Shown here: in pieces, positions 45,300 to 60,800 of the stretch | How the letters are laid out: each line of letters opens with the position of its first letter | How positions within the stretch are numbered: the first letter of the stretch is position 1 | Source of the DNA: Parelaphostrongylus tenuis | Taxonomy: Eukaryota; Nematoda; Chromadorea; Rhabditida; Metastrongylidae | Assembly (NCBI GenBank): GCA_019055375.1 | Contig: JAHQIW010007400.1 | Coordinates: 1-64,000 of the forward strand | Length of the DNA stretch: 64,000 bases | Direction: 5' to 3' | Made by a program: the position numbers and the translations under genes | Notes under the pieces: model-generated | Told to the model about the DNA's origin: nothing | What the model saw: only the letters and a program-made list of their open reading frames with translations | Database searches by the model: none

Positions 45300-48200
45300 C
45301 TGAAGTATACGTTGAAAGGAGGTTAGAGAGTGAAATAACACAACAGTGTCAGAAAATACAATATTGCTGATGACGTTAGTTTTTTGTTTGACAGATAACG
45401 CGTCCGTAGCGCAGGAGTGGTATCAAAATGGGCGTCGGTAGTGCAACGGTTCAGCACGCGCCTCCGGATAGGGTGAAATCTGGGTTCAAATCCCAGCTGA
45501 CGCAAATGATTTTGCACATCACTCTTTATCATTGGGAAAAATACAACATGTTACCACCACTGAAGGCGGTTAAATAAAGTGAATTCTGGAGTTAGTTCTT
45601 GCTTCGCTGCAAATGCACTTATGAAGATTCTTGCGTACTGCTCACCCAGGATAATCTGTGAATAAGGAAAATTTCGAAGAACATTAAACTAACGTAATTT
45701 GAACCTCGCATGCCGATAATCGCTTCAACACCGGCCATCATGTCATCGCCACTCTGAAACAGTTGATATGAGTTAGATTTGCCACACTCGTCGAAGTCAG
45801 TGTGGGCAACGACGAGCTCATGACTGACTCATGCGGCGTTGTTCGCTCTTATTCATGATAACAAACACTACTACGTCTCATCGACTCTCCTGTTTTCTTT
45901 TCACCTGACGGTGCATCTTGCAGACTATATTTTGTCATAAAACAATTGATGACTTACGCACATGAGTTAACACCTGTTGAGTGACTGTTTTTTGTTGCGG
46001 TTCTTCCGTTTTCACTTTAAGAAGACGCACCAGTGGTTTGATGGTGGTGCCCTGTAAATGCAGTGAACTATGAATTGACGGAACTATTGGTAGTCTAAAG
46101 TTCATCATCGAGAGCAGTATTTACGAAGGAGCATCTAGCATTTCGTACACAATGAACAAAGGTGTCGTCTTGCTTTCAAGGCCTTGAAATCTTGCGGGTA
46201 TGAATGCAGCCGAATATTCATGCTAACTTGTCACTAGACCTGAATCTAGGAAGCTTAGAATGAAACAAAAGACGTTTTGAGCCGGAAAACGCAGATTAGA
46301 AGCCTATTCGTACAAAATATAATAATTCTAGTCCTATGATGCCATTTCTAGTATAACAGTTGTCAAAAAGACTAAAATTCTATTAAAACATTCTCAAAAA
46401 TTAATTTGAATGTTATTGCGAGGTTTTAAAAACAGTCGATGCCATGGATCAATTTTTTCTATTAGCCACGATCCATCGACTAAAAAGTGGTGCTGGTACA
46501 GTGTCACTGTACACTGCGCCGTCACCACATACGCCTCCCTCCATGTTACAGTGCAGGGCTTGATGGGAGGCGTGGGCCACTGACGAAAAGGGCGAGACCT
46601 CCGAAACACGCGTGTATGGCTCTGGCATATCAACCTCGGGTAAGGCTTTAAACATCTTTAAAAATTATTTTGAATGTTTAGTGCGATGTTTCAAAAACAG
46701 TCGATGCCATGGAATAAACCTCGATTAGTAGTGCCTAATGATTCTCATAATTTTATCTTCAATAGAATTAAAGTAACGATCAGAATTTTCTTATGACTGA
46801 AATATGTTTGACTGAGAAATTTGTCAATGACAGGCTGAGCTAGACATATTACATAATAATTCATCAAAGCTTGAACAATAAAGATTTGTCAATGACATAA
46901 AAAGAGATCTAGCCACTTTATATCTTTGATAAAAGCCATATTTTGTTTCTCGCTATTGCATTCCCACTTTTTTTTCTGTTCCAAATTGGACTAATACCAA
47001 AAAGTTGTGCTATGTTGGAAAGTATTCCAGTGCCTTTGCCACTAAGCCGTAGCACAATCGCTTGCCATCTAAGTGAAATAGGCTGCCGCGAAGTGATGTC
47101 TTGATGGATACCTCATACATTGACCGACCACGAGTGTGCTGCGAGCATGACCACCTGCGAGAGTCTTCTAATGCATTAGCATAAGCAGAACTTTCTCAAG
47201 CCGTGCATCACTGGAAATGAGTTTTAAGTCCTAGAAGAACAGCACGCCCAGCGCCCAGTGGCTGCGCTCCGGCGAAGACCCACCAGCTCAACCAATCTTC
47301 AAGTTCCGTGTAGGGAAGGTTATGCCTCGATTTTTGTGATCGGCAGGACACGTTTTGGGAACTGCTCGACAGCGAACAGCCATTTAATGCCGACGCCCAC
47401 GGGTAACATTTCCGAAAAGTGGCCGCAGCAGTGCGAGATAAGCGTCCGAAACAACTCAGTGTCTTCCTTCTCCACCACAACGTTCGATCTCACATTGCAT
47501 ACTCGACTCGCCACATTTTTTGAGAAAGTGGTTTAGATCACAGGATTACATCCACCGTATAGCCCTAATATTGCTTCATTAGAATAACATCTTTTTCGCG
47601 CGCTTAAGTAGTAGCTCCAGGAGGGAAATTTTGATAGCTAAAACCACCTTGAAGTTACCTCACCGACTTCTTTGATCGCCACCCCCATTCTTTCTGGAAT
47701 GAAGGCATTCATTTTTTTGCTCAACAAATGCTTGCATAAACATGATAGTGGTGGTAGCGTTCATTTGTTAATTTTTCCAATTAACTGGCAGTTAAGTTAA
47801 CAAAAGTGTCAAAAATTTAGAGAATCTAGAGATAACTCGATATTTTCTTGTAATGGAATGCTATGCACGGGGCTCTGTCGTTTTTCCTATTATATATCTT
47901 TAATGTTTATGCACCAAGGAAAAATCTAGATCCACCGAAAGTTGAGAAAATTTTTTAGCTCTTTCATATCAATAGTATCGGCTTAATCATGAGAACTATT
48001 GATTGATAATGTCGAAGTTGAAGGAAAGTCGGTTTTCGCGAAGGTTTTTACGCTTTGTGCTACCCAGTAGTGATACTGACTACTGCAGGAATAGATTGCC
48101 TTGAAAAAACAAATCACTATCAGTGAGTGATCATGAAAGGGCATTAACGAATGAGCTTCTTCACTCGAGCGGCGTTCCACAGAACAATAATAACATTTAT

Positions 48201-51200
48201 TCGAGCGGCAACATAGTCAAATACCCACAACGATGAGTAACAACTGTAGAAAATCATCTCCCATCACTAGCTCTGAAGAAAACGAGGATGGCGGATTAGC
48301 CAAATAAAACTTTGAGGTATAGTCTTGATCATTGAAGAAAATGCTATAAAATGAATTTGGTTACCTGACAAAACACAGTAACAACAATGACTACCACTGT
48401 AGTTGACACCAGCATGTCTTTGGCGGGAATTGCATCCTTGTCTGAAGTTATCATTTTTAAGACTTTCGTCACTTTTACGAAAAGCCCGGCTCAAAACTAA
48501 CTACATACCTAGCGTCATCACCAATCCATAACAAATTGCACCACGTAGGCCGCCGTATCCCATGATTACCTGGTCCATAAGACCGATTTTTTGAACGCGC
48601 TTCTCGTTCGCAATCCGTGTCAATATCATCACTCCTGAGCGAATACTTGACTGCGAGTGAGAACATGTATAGAGAAAATGTTTACATCCGTAGGCAAGTA
48701 CTTCATTAAGGAATGATTGCTGCTAGTGAGCAGCAGAAGCTATAGCTAGACCACTTTGGAAATTCTTCAAGAATAAACCTCTTAGCGAATATTATATTTA
48801 ACTTACTTTCAAATCTCATTCCTCAGACGGTGACTAATACAATATTAACACACACGTGCTACGTGACCTTATATGAATTTGTATAGTAAGAAATCAATGG
48901 CCGTTTACAGACTCAAACAATGTATCTCATCTCATGGAGAACTTTATTATAAACCTAATAATTTAGAGTGGTGTGCAAAATCATTTGCGTTAGCTGGGAT
49001 TCGAACCCACATTTCACTCTTTCCGGAAGCGCGTGCTGAATCGTTGCACTACGGACGCCCGTTTTGACATCACTCTTTCTACGCTACAATGCATTATCTG
49101 TCAACAGCCAACCGTCGACGGTCTGGCGAGGCAGCCGCTATCGGCATTGAACCCTTTTGTGTTGACTGACATTGGATACCGATAATCAGTCAGAATTTTT
49201 TTTATTCGACCTCCACTTGCAGTGGAATGATGTTATGGCATACCCAATAATGTGGAGTGCTGTGCAAAAACATTTGCATCCGCCGGCATTCAAACCCGGA
49301 TCTCACTATTTCCGGAAGCGTATGCTAACTGTTGCACCACCGACGCTCGTTTTGTACAGCACTCTTTTTTTTACGCTATAACGCGTTGTCTGCCAACAGC
49401 CAACCGTCGACGGTCTGACGAGGCAGCCGCTACCGGTATTGAACCCACTTGTGTTGACAGACATTGGGTTACTTTGGGTTATGGGTTATAGATATTGGGT
49501 TATTGAAATTTTAATATGTTGCTATGTTAACGAGAACTGAACTCGTCAAAATCCACAAATCTTTTCTTATGAGATGAAAATCTTCGAATTTTTCCAGGAT
49601 GAAATTCGACGTTTTTGAAGCGCAAAAAATTTGAAGAAGAGAGATTCCGTACAGAAGCGTAGACAGCGCCTTCCAACGTCTCTTTAGTTTTTTGCAGTTA
49701 CCTAATTTGTGTTTGAAATTTTAGAAAACTAAACTTTGTCTTGAATTCTTCGATGGCTGTAATGGCAAGCAAATTGGCCGGATATTCTCATAGAAATTTT
49801 CTCCATCATAAATGCTTTAGAATGAAGTCTTTTCATGACTCTTCAAGACTCTCTATTCCCCCTACTACTTTGTTATAGCAGAAATTATCTTCACTGTCGA
49901 AAACTACAAATGTAACACTTTAGAGATTATTTTGGCATAATAAAAAGGTGAGTATATATTATTGTAAGATGTATGAAGCGCTGGAAGTTGGAACGAACTT
50001 GCTGAAAAATCGTCTCTATCAAGTAACTCTCTCAATGCGTTACTTTTCTATATTCTACACCTTCCAATTCTATATTCTACACCTTTCAATGATGTTATAT
50101 TTGCAAGAAGTGGCTTGCAATAACGCAATAAGTATTTCGATTGAAATCCTACCAATAAATCTGCAGCAAATACAAGCAATGACTGTCACTAACGCAAAGA
50201 TGAGATCCCACGTATGATTCTTTGAAAACGTCGAAAGGCCGAGGAAAACGAAGATAATCGCTTCACAACTGAAAAGGGATGTTGTCATAAATGCAAATAT
50301 TATACCGAAAACTTTACCCTAAAACACCATAAAATTTATTCTTGCAATGAGAACGCTAGTATGCTCCTCTTTCCACCGATAGTACACTGCCAGCCAAAGA
50401 CTCATTCAAGAAGGTGCGCATATTCACATATTTCATGTCCTGTCTTTTGATCTTTTATCGTAATTAGACATTCTGTTAATTGCAGAAACTTGTTTATAAA
50501 GTTCAGCTATCGATTTCACTACAAATATTTTTATTTTCTGTGATCTGCTTTGAATTAAGCTTTCCTTTACAGCTCATTGACTATTACAGAAAAGCGACCA
50601 AAGAGAGAACACTGAAATGAATGTGTTCGCAAGGTTGTAAGCTTTCTGTAACAAGTTTTGAAAAGGTGAGCAACTTGAAAGAGCTTTTAAAATTAACTTT
50701 CCTTTAGTTGAGCATCTGTAATGTTTCAATCATTAAGTCGAAACGACACTTTGAAGAACACTATCTCACCATGACGATAGTGTTTTGAGAGAGTATTTGA
50801 CTGTAGTTAGTGCCTTTTCGTTCAGATTCCCAGAAATATATGGTTTCATCATGAGACCACATGTGACAATCCTGAAAATCACCATGACTCAAAAACCAGG
50901 AAATTGAAGAACGTTTTTACAAACGGAAATAAAATTTAAGAAAAAGGCAACGAACGCGAGAATGCCTGACATGTGAACGCTTTCCGCAATAAGATAAGAT
51001 AGGTAGGGAAAGAAAAGGCAAACAAGTGGCTGAACGATTGGCACATCATAGGACCACCTAGGATAATAGTTCAGATTATTCTCCTGTTCGAGAGCTTTCA
51101 TTGTTCCAATAATAAAATCACTAGTACAGTGAAAAATTCCAATACTTCGAACATTCCTCTGTTTCCACCAATCTTTTCCATTCCCTATAGAGTTTCGCCA

Positions 51201-51814
51201 AGAAAAACAAATCTAACTGATCAATTCTGCCTTTACACGATGACCCCTCATTTCGACTGTTTTGTTGAAAGGCAAACCTTTATTCAATTAATCTACTGTA
51301 CAAATCGTTCAGTCGATTGTCCCTACCAGTAATGCTGCACTGTTTTGGTAACCAGGAAAAATTTAGAAAGATGTACTTCTTTGTAATCTCAGCTAGTTTT
51401 CAAGATTTTTACTTCTCAATTGTGCTACAACAGTTCTACGCATTATTTTAACAGAGTCGGACCTATTGCTTTACGCTAGCTTGACTCATGCTAAACAGGG
51501 GTTGATATTTTGATTGTAAAGCTCTTGACCTAACATTGGAAGTAATCCTACTAGAAAGCAAGTAGCCACATATCCAATATTCGAGTTGCGAATAATAAGC
51601 ATTATATAGCTACTGATTTCACAAGTACTGATAACGCATTGCTTTCAGAGAAATGAAGAACTATTTTTCTTTCCACCAGGTTATGTCCAAATCATGTTCT
51701 TAATTTTAGTTAGCGGTTCAACGTCTCAGCTCTCACTCTACCTATCGAAAGTTATCAAATTTCAATTATTTAGATATGCATGCTTTCATTTTATGTATAT
51801 ATATTAATGTATAA

Positions 51815-51850
<36 letters not shown>

Positions 51851-54800
51851 GAGAGAGAGAGGAAGAAGGAGAGAGAGTAAGAAGAAGTGCAAGAGAAAAC
51901 AGGATTGGCGAGAGATTGCGGACGAGAGGAAGAGTACGTACAATGTCCGTATAATTTACTTATTTATACACCTATGAGAGCGGACAGGCTCCAATACTGC
52001 TTTTCAACCAATTATCTCATCACCTATATCACCTGTCGTCCCGTTGATAGTCGAGTGACTCGAGCGGGTACCAGCAACTCTTCCATTTTTCCCTGTCGCG
52101 CGCAAGAGTAGCCCACTGGGTCCTGCTCGCTCTAGAAATTCGCTGAGCTCCATATCTTTCTTCTATCGCTTTCGTGAAGAAATCGTACTAACGGGTCGGT
52201 GGTCTTCCTTTAGAGCGCTTGACGTCTCGAGGAATCCAGTCGGTAACGGCTTTCGTCCATCGGATGTCGTTGAAGCGCATCACGTGTGCGGCCCACCTTA
52301 TTTTCGATATCCTGGCGTGTAGAACGGAGTCTCTGATTTGCGATCGTTGACGTAGGTCGGAACTTCGGATCCTTTCTCTCATTTGCGAGATACGGGATAC
52401 TCTAGGAGCATCTCTAGGAGTAGGAGCATCGACCTTTTGATTGCGCGTTCGATAACGCCAAGTGATCTTTCATCCTGCTTACGTAGCGATCAGGTTTCTG
52501 CTGCATACGTTAGGGCAGGGATAATTGTCGAGTCGAAAAGGTGCGCACGGAGATGGATGATCTTAGTCCTCTTCACTACATCTTCGATGCTCTTACACGT
52601 TCTCCAAGCTGCTCGTTTTCTCCTGCTCAACTGTGGAGCTAGGTCGTTCATCATTGTTGATTTCACGACCTAGATAAACGTAACTGGAGCATTCGGAGAT
52701 TGTCGTTCCGTTGAGCGTGAATTGTCTCATATATAACAGTGTATTCTAATAAGGATGATAGTCTTATTGATACTAATAAAGAATGCTGCAATAAAAATGT
52801 GATTCGGAATTTTATTCAACTTCGAACATTGGCGAAAACAGTTTTCATATTAAGCCCATGGCTTCACTACGGTTTGTTTCCGTGTATTTCTGAATCAAGT
52901 GTGTTTTCGTCACATTTATTTTGTTCCATTTTATTTTTTAGTTTATTTCGTGTGTAACATATCGTAAACTCGATGATCAGATAATTCCGAAACAAGCAAA
53001 TTATGTGACTGACTTTGTTGCGAAGGCTGTTACACAGACCCACACCAAACCAATTAGTATTCCGCCTGAGGATACCATGACGAAATTAATGAATGCATGT
53101 AGGAAATCCTCTCGTATCAGATTTTCACTTCCAATTTTTGCCATCGAGCTCAAGGAATTGTACAGAACCTGAATGACTCAAAAATTAATGAACCAGGGCA
53201 TTGCTCACCCTTAGGCTTTGTATTATAAAGTAATGAGTAGTCCTAAAATTTTCACTAATTATGATTTTTCCGTCCTTTCCTGTGAACCAATTGACAGCCC
53301 TGAACCTGTGATACTTTTGAGATACCGAGGAAAACTGCATAACACAAAAATAATCGATTTCAAAATTGAAAACATATGCTGTTCATCGAAAGCTGGTCAA
53401 ACACTCATTGAGATTATGTACAATCACGCAAAATGAGTAACACGACTAATAACTATGTCAGTATAGTCTTTTCGAGTTTTTGAGAAGTTGTCGTTGTTGA
53501 GAATCGTCTATATCATTAGAAAATGAGAAACATCAATGCAAAGAAGTTCACTGCTCAAAGATCAAGCTCTTAACGAGGTCAAAAATTAAGAAGATTGTCT
53601 ATGTGTAAAAACACTTTGGTCCATAATGAGTACGGAACTGTGTGGTGTAGAGGATTCTGCATTTTCTCTTTATATTGGCCAGCTCTAGTCAATATTGATA
53701 TTTGGTGGCAATGAAAGTCTTACCGTAAAGAGAATTTTGTGGATAGGACAACATCAGTAAGCTAAGATTCGTAGCCTTAATATATGAAGTTAAGGAAAAA
53801 GACTCTTAACATCCGCTGAAAATTCAGAATTAATACAGAATCTCACTCAAAACAGCAATAGTTATTCCTCGAAATAATGAGAATGGTTATCCACAATCTC
53901 CTTCCAACGATCTGCAAGCTTCCGGATCTGCTCGGAATCACACTTCTTGGCATCCAAATCAAAAAACTCCTGACATGCCTCTTCAGCATGATCAAATGTT
54001 TCGAATCAACACCCACACAGAAGACATTCCACTGAGCAGAAAAGAAATCGAATAGGGCGGTGCAGCATTTGGACTATAAGCTGGGGCAGCAAGACCTCGT
54101 CTCCTTGCAGTTCGTCAAACTTTTCTTCACTCTTCTTTGCAGCGTGAGGTTGGCAGTGTGTTGCTGAAACAGCGCGCGCTTTCGGCGGATCAATGTCGGG
54201 TATCTTTCCTTCAACTCATCGTAGACTCGGTCCAGCTGCTCTCTTATGGAAATATTCCTGAGATATTCCCTTGAATTTGTAACAGATACTGTGTAAAGCA
54301 AGCATGAAAATGGGATTTTTTACAAGTGTTAAGAATTTTTTTTCAACCTAGTACAATAAAATCTGAGTTCTCACATACTTCGCTTCTAGTGCACTACAAG
54401 TTCAATAATTTTTTATATCGCAAATTGAAAATGAAGCGTAGCAAAATTTTGAGACTAATCAGTTTATTCGGTACACGGGTGATTCTACCGTATATTCTAA
54501 CTTCTCTATTCAGATCTCTCCGTTCAAATGACGGCGCGATAGAGCGGAAGTAAATCGAGAACCTGCTCCACAACAGAACTCCTTGAGAAGAGCTAAAGTA
54601 TGCCGAAGTTGACCCTAAGCAAAATCTCGTTACAATTATAGTTTATACCCCGTTTTAACATGACGTGGACGCTCCAGACCTCCCTACAACACTTCTGCTC
54701 TCACCCCACCTTCATCTACGGAGTAAGTTGGGTCTTGTCTGTATTATGATATCAGACGTGTAGAACGTTCTACACGCCAGGATATCGAAAATGAGGAGGG

Positions 54801-57800
54801 CCGGACACGTGATGCGCTTCAACGACAACCGATGGACGAGAGCCGTTACCGACTGGATTCCTCGGGACATCAAGCCCTCTAAACGAAGACCACCGACCCG
54901 TTGGTCCGATTTCTTCACGAAAGCGACAGAAGCGACAGAAAGCGACATGATGCTCAGCGATCCCTAAAGCGAGGAAGACCCACTGGGCTACTCTTGCACG
55001 CGATAGGGAAAAATGGAGTTGCTGGTACCCGCTCGAGTCACTCGACGATCAACGGGACAGCGGGTGATACAGGTGATGATATCAGGACTTGTTCATTCTC
55101 CTTGCGTGCTAACTTAAGTGCTTTTTCCTTGCATTCCGAGTAGTTATGAAAAGTCATCCTCAAATCTTCACCACCTAGGCTAGTTACTGAGTATCGTGAA
55201 TTGGAACTTTATTGCCTTATCATTAGAATTCTTCCAAAACGGTGATGATTTATGAGATTGCTCAAGTGATCAATCAATGACAATGTAGAGGCAGAATCAA
55301 ATAAATTACCAAAGCATCAAGTGTGAAAAAATCCAATAGCTGTGGTTTTTGAATAAATATTGATTAAGAAGCTGTTAGAATTGGATTGGCAATTCTTGTG
55401 AGAACATTTTTTGGCGATAATGTTCTCCAGTCAGATAGCCACACATCAGATATGACTAACTGAGCGCTCAACATGTTAAGATAATTCGCACCAAGTATTA
55501 GGTCTTCTCATAAGTCTTGGCACTATAGCAACAAACACCGATTCACGAGAAATGATTAAATTACTTTTCAGCACTATTCAAACTATGCGCTATAAGCTTG
55601 AACGCATCTCTCATCTCTCAGGCAACAAATCAATATCGCTTTGTGCAACAATTTTCAAGCTTTCTTTTATTACTGAAGTTTACACTTGCCACACCATGCT
55701 CAACGAAACCTTAATCGCAACTTGTTGTTATACGAATACGAAATGGGACACAATGCACAGACTGCCTTCGAGGACATCAACCGTGCTAAGGGCTCAAAGA
55801 TTTGTGTACAAGCGAACAGCGTTTCGTTTCTTTGGTAAATTTCGCGCAGGAGAAATCAATTTGAAGGACCAGCTACGCTCTGGACGTCCACGCGAAGTTT
55901 ATTGAAAGGTCGTCATCGAAGCAATTGCTGAGGATCCGACTTTGACTGTCGAGGAGTTGGCCGGAAAATTTAACTGCGGTCATGCGACACTTAGCAGAAT
56001 TAATTGCTTCTGGTTAATATATTTGGTAGTTCTTGCCCTGGTGTCACAACTTGTGCGTAAATTTAGTAAGTCTCTTTGTAAAGATTGCTGAGAATTCTTG
56101 AGAGATGCCTTCTATTTAATCTAATGATCTTATCTTCATCACTACTAAATGTTCTACTGAAGCCTTCATCCCTTTTAAGCACTGATAGTGAAAAATGGTT
56201 CTCTTCCGTAATGCCGAAAACCAACATGCAGTTGAGGAATATCAAACGCATGTGTGAATTTCTAAGCAGATCTTCTTGGGATTTGTGACGATTTGCATTT
56301 GACCCATCGACACTTGCGCATCAGAATCAATGTTATTCCGTCACAAACATTCTAACCTAAAAATTTTTTTTTATTCTTTTGCCTAGTACTTTTTTATTAT
56401 TGAAGTCAAAAAGACTTATAAATCCACTGCAACTCATGGAAATATTTCCACAGGTGCTCATTTGAGGCAGCTCCAGGATTTTTGCAGTGGATTTTCTAAA
56501 ACGTCTTCAAATTCATTTTTATAACTTCAGCATAAATGATGGTGCTAGTGGGTGCGGCCGCTATCCGGGAGTTCTTCTTATTTATGGACTTCGTTGAATT
56601 TTATTGATTTAACCATAAATTTCTTTGATTGGGCGAAGCACGTGGTTGATGGAAAGCTGCTCATTTGACTTATAATTCGACTTCATCGGCTCTGCAGATG
56701 ACGATCACGTCGAAACGTTAGTCGAAAAATATGTTTTCATCAGATCCGTGCTTTGCTTAATCAACAAGTAATATAATATTGAATTGCAAGGTAAATTTGA
56801 AGGAAAGTCGGTTCTTCAAGTTGCTTTTGCGTTAGTACTCTTGGAGTTCTGAGTTAGAGCTACTAGAGCATTCCGCATTAGTGCACTAGAAGCTGCTCAA
56901 AGTCTTTGTGAATCCCACTGAGCTTTTTCCAGATGACTGTTACACAGTTTTACTAGAATAGAAAGAACGTTTTTGATCTGGCCAATTTGGAGTCAAATCA
57001 GCAAGATCATGGGTATATTACGTTGCATTTCAAAACACGGGTGTTCTCGCATCGTTATAAGGTAATTCAAACAAAAAATCTTACATGGGAAAGAAGTTTC
57101 CAGAATCGGTGCAGGGAGTAATGTTGCTTCAATTGACTAAATCTCATGTGTGAAATAAAGTAATAATATTTATTTCTTTAATTGAGTTGAGAGAGAGAGC
57201 ACTTTGAAACATATTGCGATTCATCTGCTAACATAATGTCTGCATGAATGAAATCCGCTGCTACTTTCAGATGTTCTTGATTTTTTTGTGAGATACAGGA
57301 AGTGCTGAATCGAGAGCAAAAGTCGTTGCTAAGGAGCATTTTTAGAAAAAAAAAAGCGTGGCTCAACGCTATCTTGGAATGATAAGTTCTGAATGCATGC
57401 CACACGCGAAAAGCTCACCCATCTTTTGTGTAGATTAATAAGCTGCATACCATCTTTGTAAAAAAAGGATAAGGTCGTCGATTTTCTAAATTGGCTTATG
57501 GCGTTCATATTGAAGTAAAGCTCAAAATTTTCTTTCCTTCCTCTTGTCAAAAAGAATGCGAAGTCACTAGAGGTAGAGCTTAGTCCATAAAGTAGGAAAG
57601 TCAAATCAGTACTGTTCTAGTTTGTTGTTTCTTGTAAAGGATGGAATTAAAGTATGTAGAACAATAAGGAACACTACTTGAAGACGATAGAGGGCATTGC
57701 AACGTTACGATGTAGTAGACAGATACATTAGTAGGTGCAAATTGTTTAAAAAGGCTCATTTCAAAAAGCTAACTTCATGATCTCAATAAATTTGTTTTTA

Positions 57801-60800
57801 TAACTGATCCTCTTTCTCACCGCTTGTATATGCACCTTTAATTCTCTAATTATTAAGCAAAAATATGTTCGATAAGGGATTGCTAAGTCTTCATAGTAGA
57901 AGCACAGTATTCTCCGAATAAACAGCAACTTTTGAGCTAATGGGAATAGAATTTATTAAATTCCCCAAGTTTATGGGGAATGTATATGGGGAAGAGTGAT
58001 ATATATCTCAAAATTACCCCCAACTTATAATGCACCTCTCAATCACAACGATGCATTGCAATCAGTATTTATTTATTAATCGGTACACCCAATGATTTTG
58101 AGTGATGTGCAAAACTTTGACGTCAGGTGGGACTCGAACCCATATCTCACCTTTTCCGGGAGTGCGTGGTTTGATGAACTGCACTACCGACGCAAGTTTT
58201 ACCACCACTCTTCAATTAGTAATCAGTGAAGACACGGCGAAGTAGTATTTCGACATTACCGAGCTATTGCTCGGCACTCAAAATGAAGAGAGGGCTCAAA
58301 ATAGGTTTGAGAGACAAGAATAAATGGTATAAAGACCATAATCACTGTCTCCATGTAAACCATAGTAAAGACATCGTGCACTGTGGGTCAACAAGAGAAG
58401 CTTGTGGATCACATTCACCTATTTTACTGCAAACAGTGAATATTGGCATTTTGTAGAATTCAAAAATTAGCATTGATTCTGCACTTCGAAGTTGTTCTTA
58501 TATGAGGTATTATTCTGTTCCATTGAAAAATTTCATGGTAGATGATACAAATGGACTCACGATAGTGACTGCATCATTGAGCAAAGACTCTCCGAAGACG
58601 CAAATGTAGAGTAACTGGTTTACATGGATTTCTTCGAATACAGATAGTACAGCGACTGGATCAACAGCAGAAATCAGAGTGGAAAATAGTAAAATATCGA
58701 TGAATGGTAACGACCACTGATACAGTGGCGAGAATACGTAGATGATGCCAGCTGTTTAGAAAAATAGTTCTGTTTTCACTGCATATAGCTCATACCAGTC
58801 AATTTATTTGTACCTATTGTGATTATATTAAATAATGTTCCAACAACAGCGTACAATACAATGGTTCCGATGTTTGTGAAGAAGGCATTATTTGGAAGAA
58901 AATATCCGGCATCAAGTGCTATCGGTGGCAAGAGATATAAGAAGAAGAGATCTGAAATCGCTTTGCTCTATAATTCCATCATTTCACATGTCTTTTTAAT
59001 TAGTAACATAGTTTTTCAAATAAATCTTTGCCTTGCAGTTTTGACAAGATGTCTATCATCAAGCATTCACCGACATATATCCTAGCTATAATATTTCCTT
59101 TGATTATTAAGCTAATAGCAAGAGATTGTTAAAGAAAACTTCATTCAGCCAACTCTCAAGAAGAAGGGAAAAAAGGAAAGAGAAAAGGAAGGTAAAAGAA
59201 TGAGAAGGAAAATAGGGAAAAGATGAAAAAGAAAAATGATGCTTATGATGAGGCTGCACAGAATATGGAAGCGTGAAGGCGCCGAAAGTTAGCCAAACAA
59301 AGCTTTCTCTTTTATCAGTCTTATTCTATTAGCTCAATCGTCAAAGAATATTATTGATTAGTAATGGTAAAGTTAAAGGCAAGTCGATTTAAACATTATA
59401 TCCTATCATTTGTATGTGCTCAAGATTATACCTTGAGTCGCTTCCTTGAACCAAAAATCACTGTACATTCATAGAATAGAGGATTATAAATGATATGTCT
59501 TAAGGCCTCAACGATTACGTACCTGGATGCAAGTAGATGTCTAAAACCCATAATTCATCAAGAATAAGACCAACGATTAGTCCAAGAACAATCAAAAGTG
59601 CCGATTCCGGGAATATTTTCGCCAAAATATTTGATCGATGGAAAACTGGAAAGGGAAAAAAGTATGTGATGGTCGACTGATAAACTGTACTTATACCAAT
59701 GTCTTTGTGTTGATCATTTCTCTCATGTACGTTGATTTACAGCCTACCGAATGCCTTTGACGTATGCATGGACCTTGAGAATGTACGATTTTCTCTGAGT
59801 GTATATATGTATATATACGTAGTAGGGTGCGTAGGATTGTGTGAAAATATGTAGAGTCATTTTATGTAGAAAACACGTTCTCTTACAAAACGATGTTTCT
59901 CTCAATTATCACTAGTTGTGTGTAGCGTTTGTTAGTCAATACGTACGCATAATGTATACGTATTTGTAAGTACTTTTTTTATATGCACAGTGTAATTCAT
60001 CTATGTATACTAAAATTTCAAGTAAATACATATAAGAGGTTTAAACGTCGAGCTCAGAGGAATGAAATCTTGACTGGAAAGAATTTTCAACTTTTATCTA
60101 GCTTGATTTACTTCATTGAATTCATTCAAAAAATGAGTATACAAAACATTGCTACTTTTTCATCGAACCAAGACAGAGAGTCCGAAATGAAAAAATGGTT
60201 TCGCAGTGAATAATAGGATCGGCTTTCTATGAAAGTATTGGACTAAGTACATTGCTCGTTTTTTCGGCCATTTCACACTTGAAGGAAAAGTCTGCCGAAA
60301 GTTAGTTTAGTTTAGCTAATGTGAAAAATTGAAATAAGAACATTGTTTAGAAAAAAGACTAACTCATTGACTACTGAGTGATAATAAGAGCTTCTTTTTT
60401 TTCCAAATTTCAGCAAAATCTGAGTTTTGTCTGAAAATCATGTGAATTATGTGACGTGCATTAGAATTCCTGAATTTTGAATTACAGCAAGCTTTGCATA
60501 TGTGCTGCTTCTCGCTTTTCGCATACTAATGAAACAGAGTGCCAAGACAATTGTATTTCTCGACTTTTAAATTAGTTTTTCTCAGCTCGATGTTCACTGT
60601 GACATTTTCATCCATGACCTCAATCACAAAAATTTTATTTTTATGATGTGTAACATATATTTTCTATCCCTAAACACTTATTATTTTTGAAATGTTCTTC
60701 AATACTCAAGCAATGTACTGGAAATCGAAAGTAATGTTAAAGTTGGAAAGTGACGCAAAATTTCCGACTAACAGTAGGCGAAAACTGCTGTATCGTAGTG

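Noticed and set aside
51490..51640. Hydrophobic minus-strand stretch ([16 protein letters not shown])
   Set aside because: Tested as an NHE exon; it lacks the conserved GG and phase, and 53014-53168 fits fully.
55552..55905. 117-codon open frame
   Set aside because: Only its last part matches a mariner DNA-binding region; the rest is non-coding mariner end sequence in a broken relic.
57178..57604. Overlapping minus-strand frames in the large NHE intron
   Set aside because: Considered as the missing NHE helix exon, but no NHE motif; the real exon is at 53014-53168.
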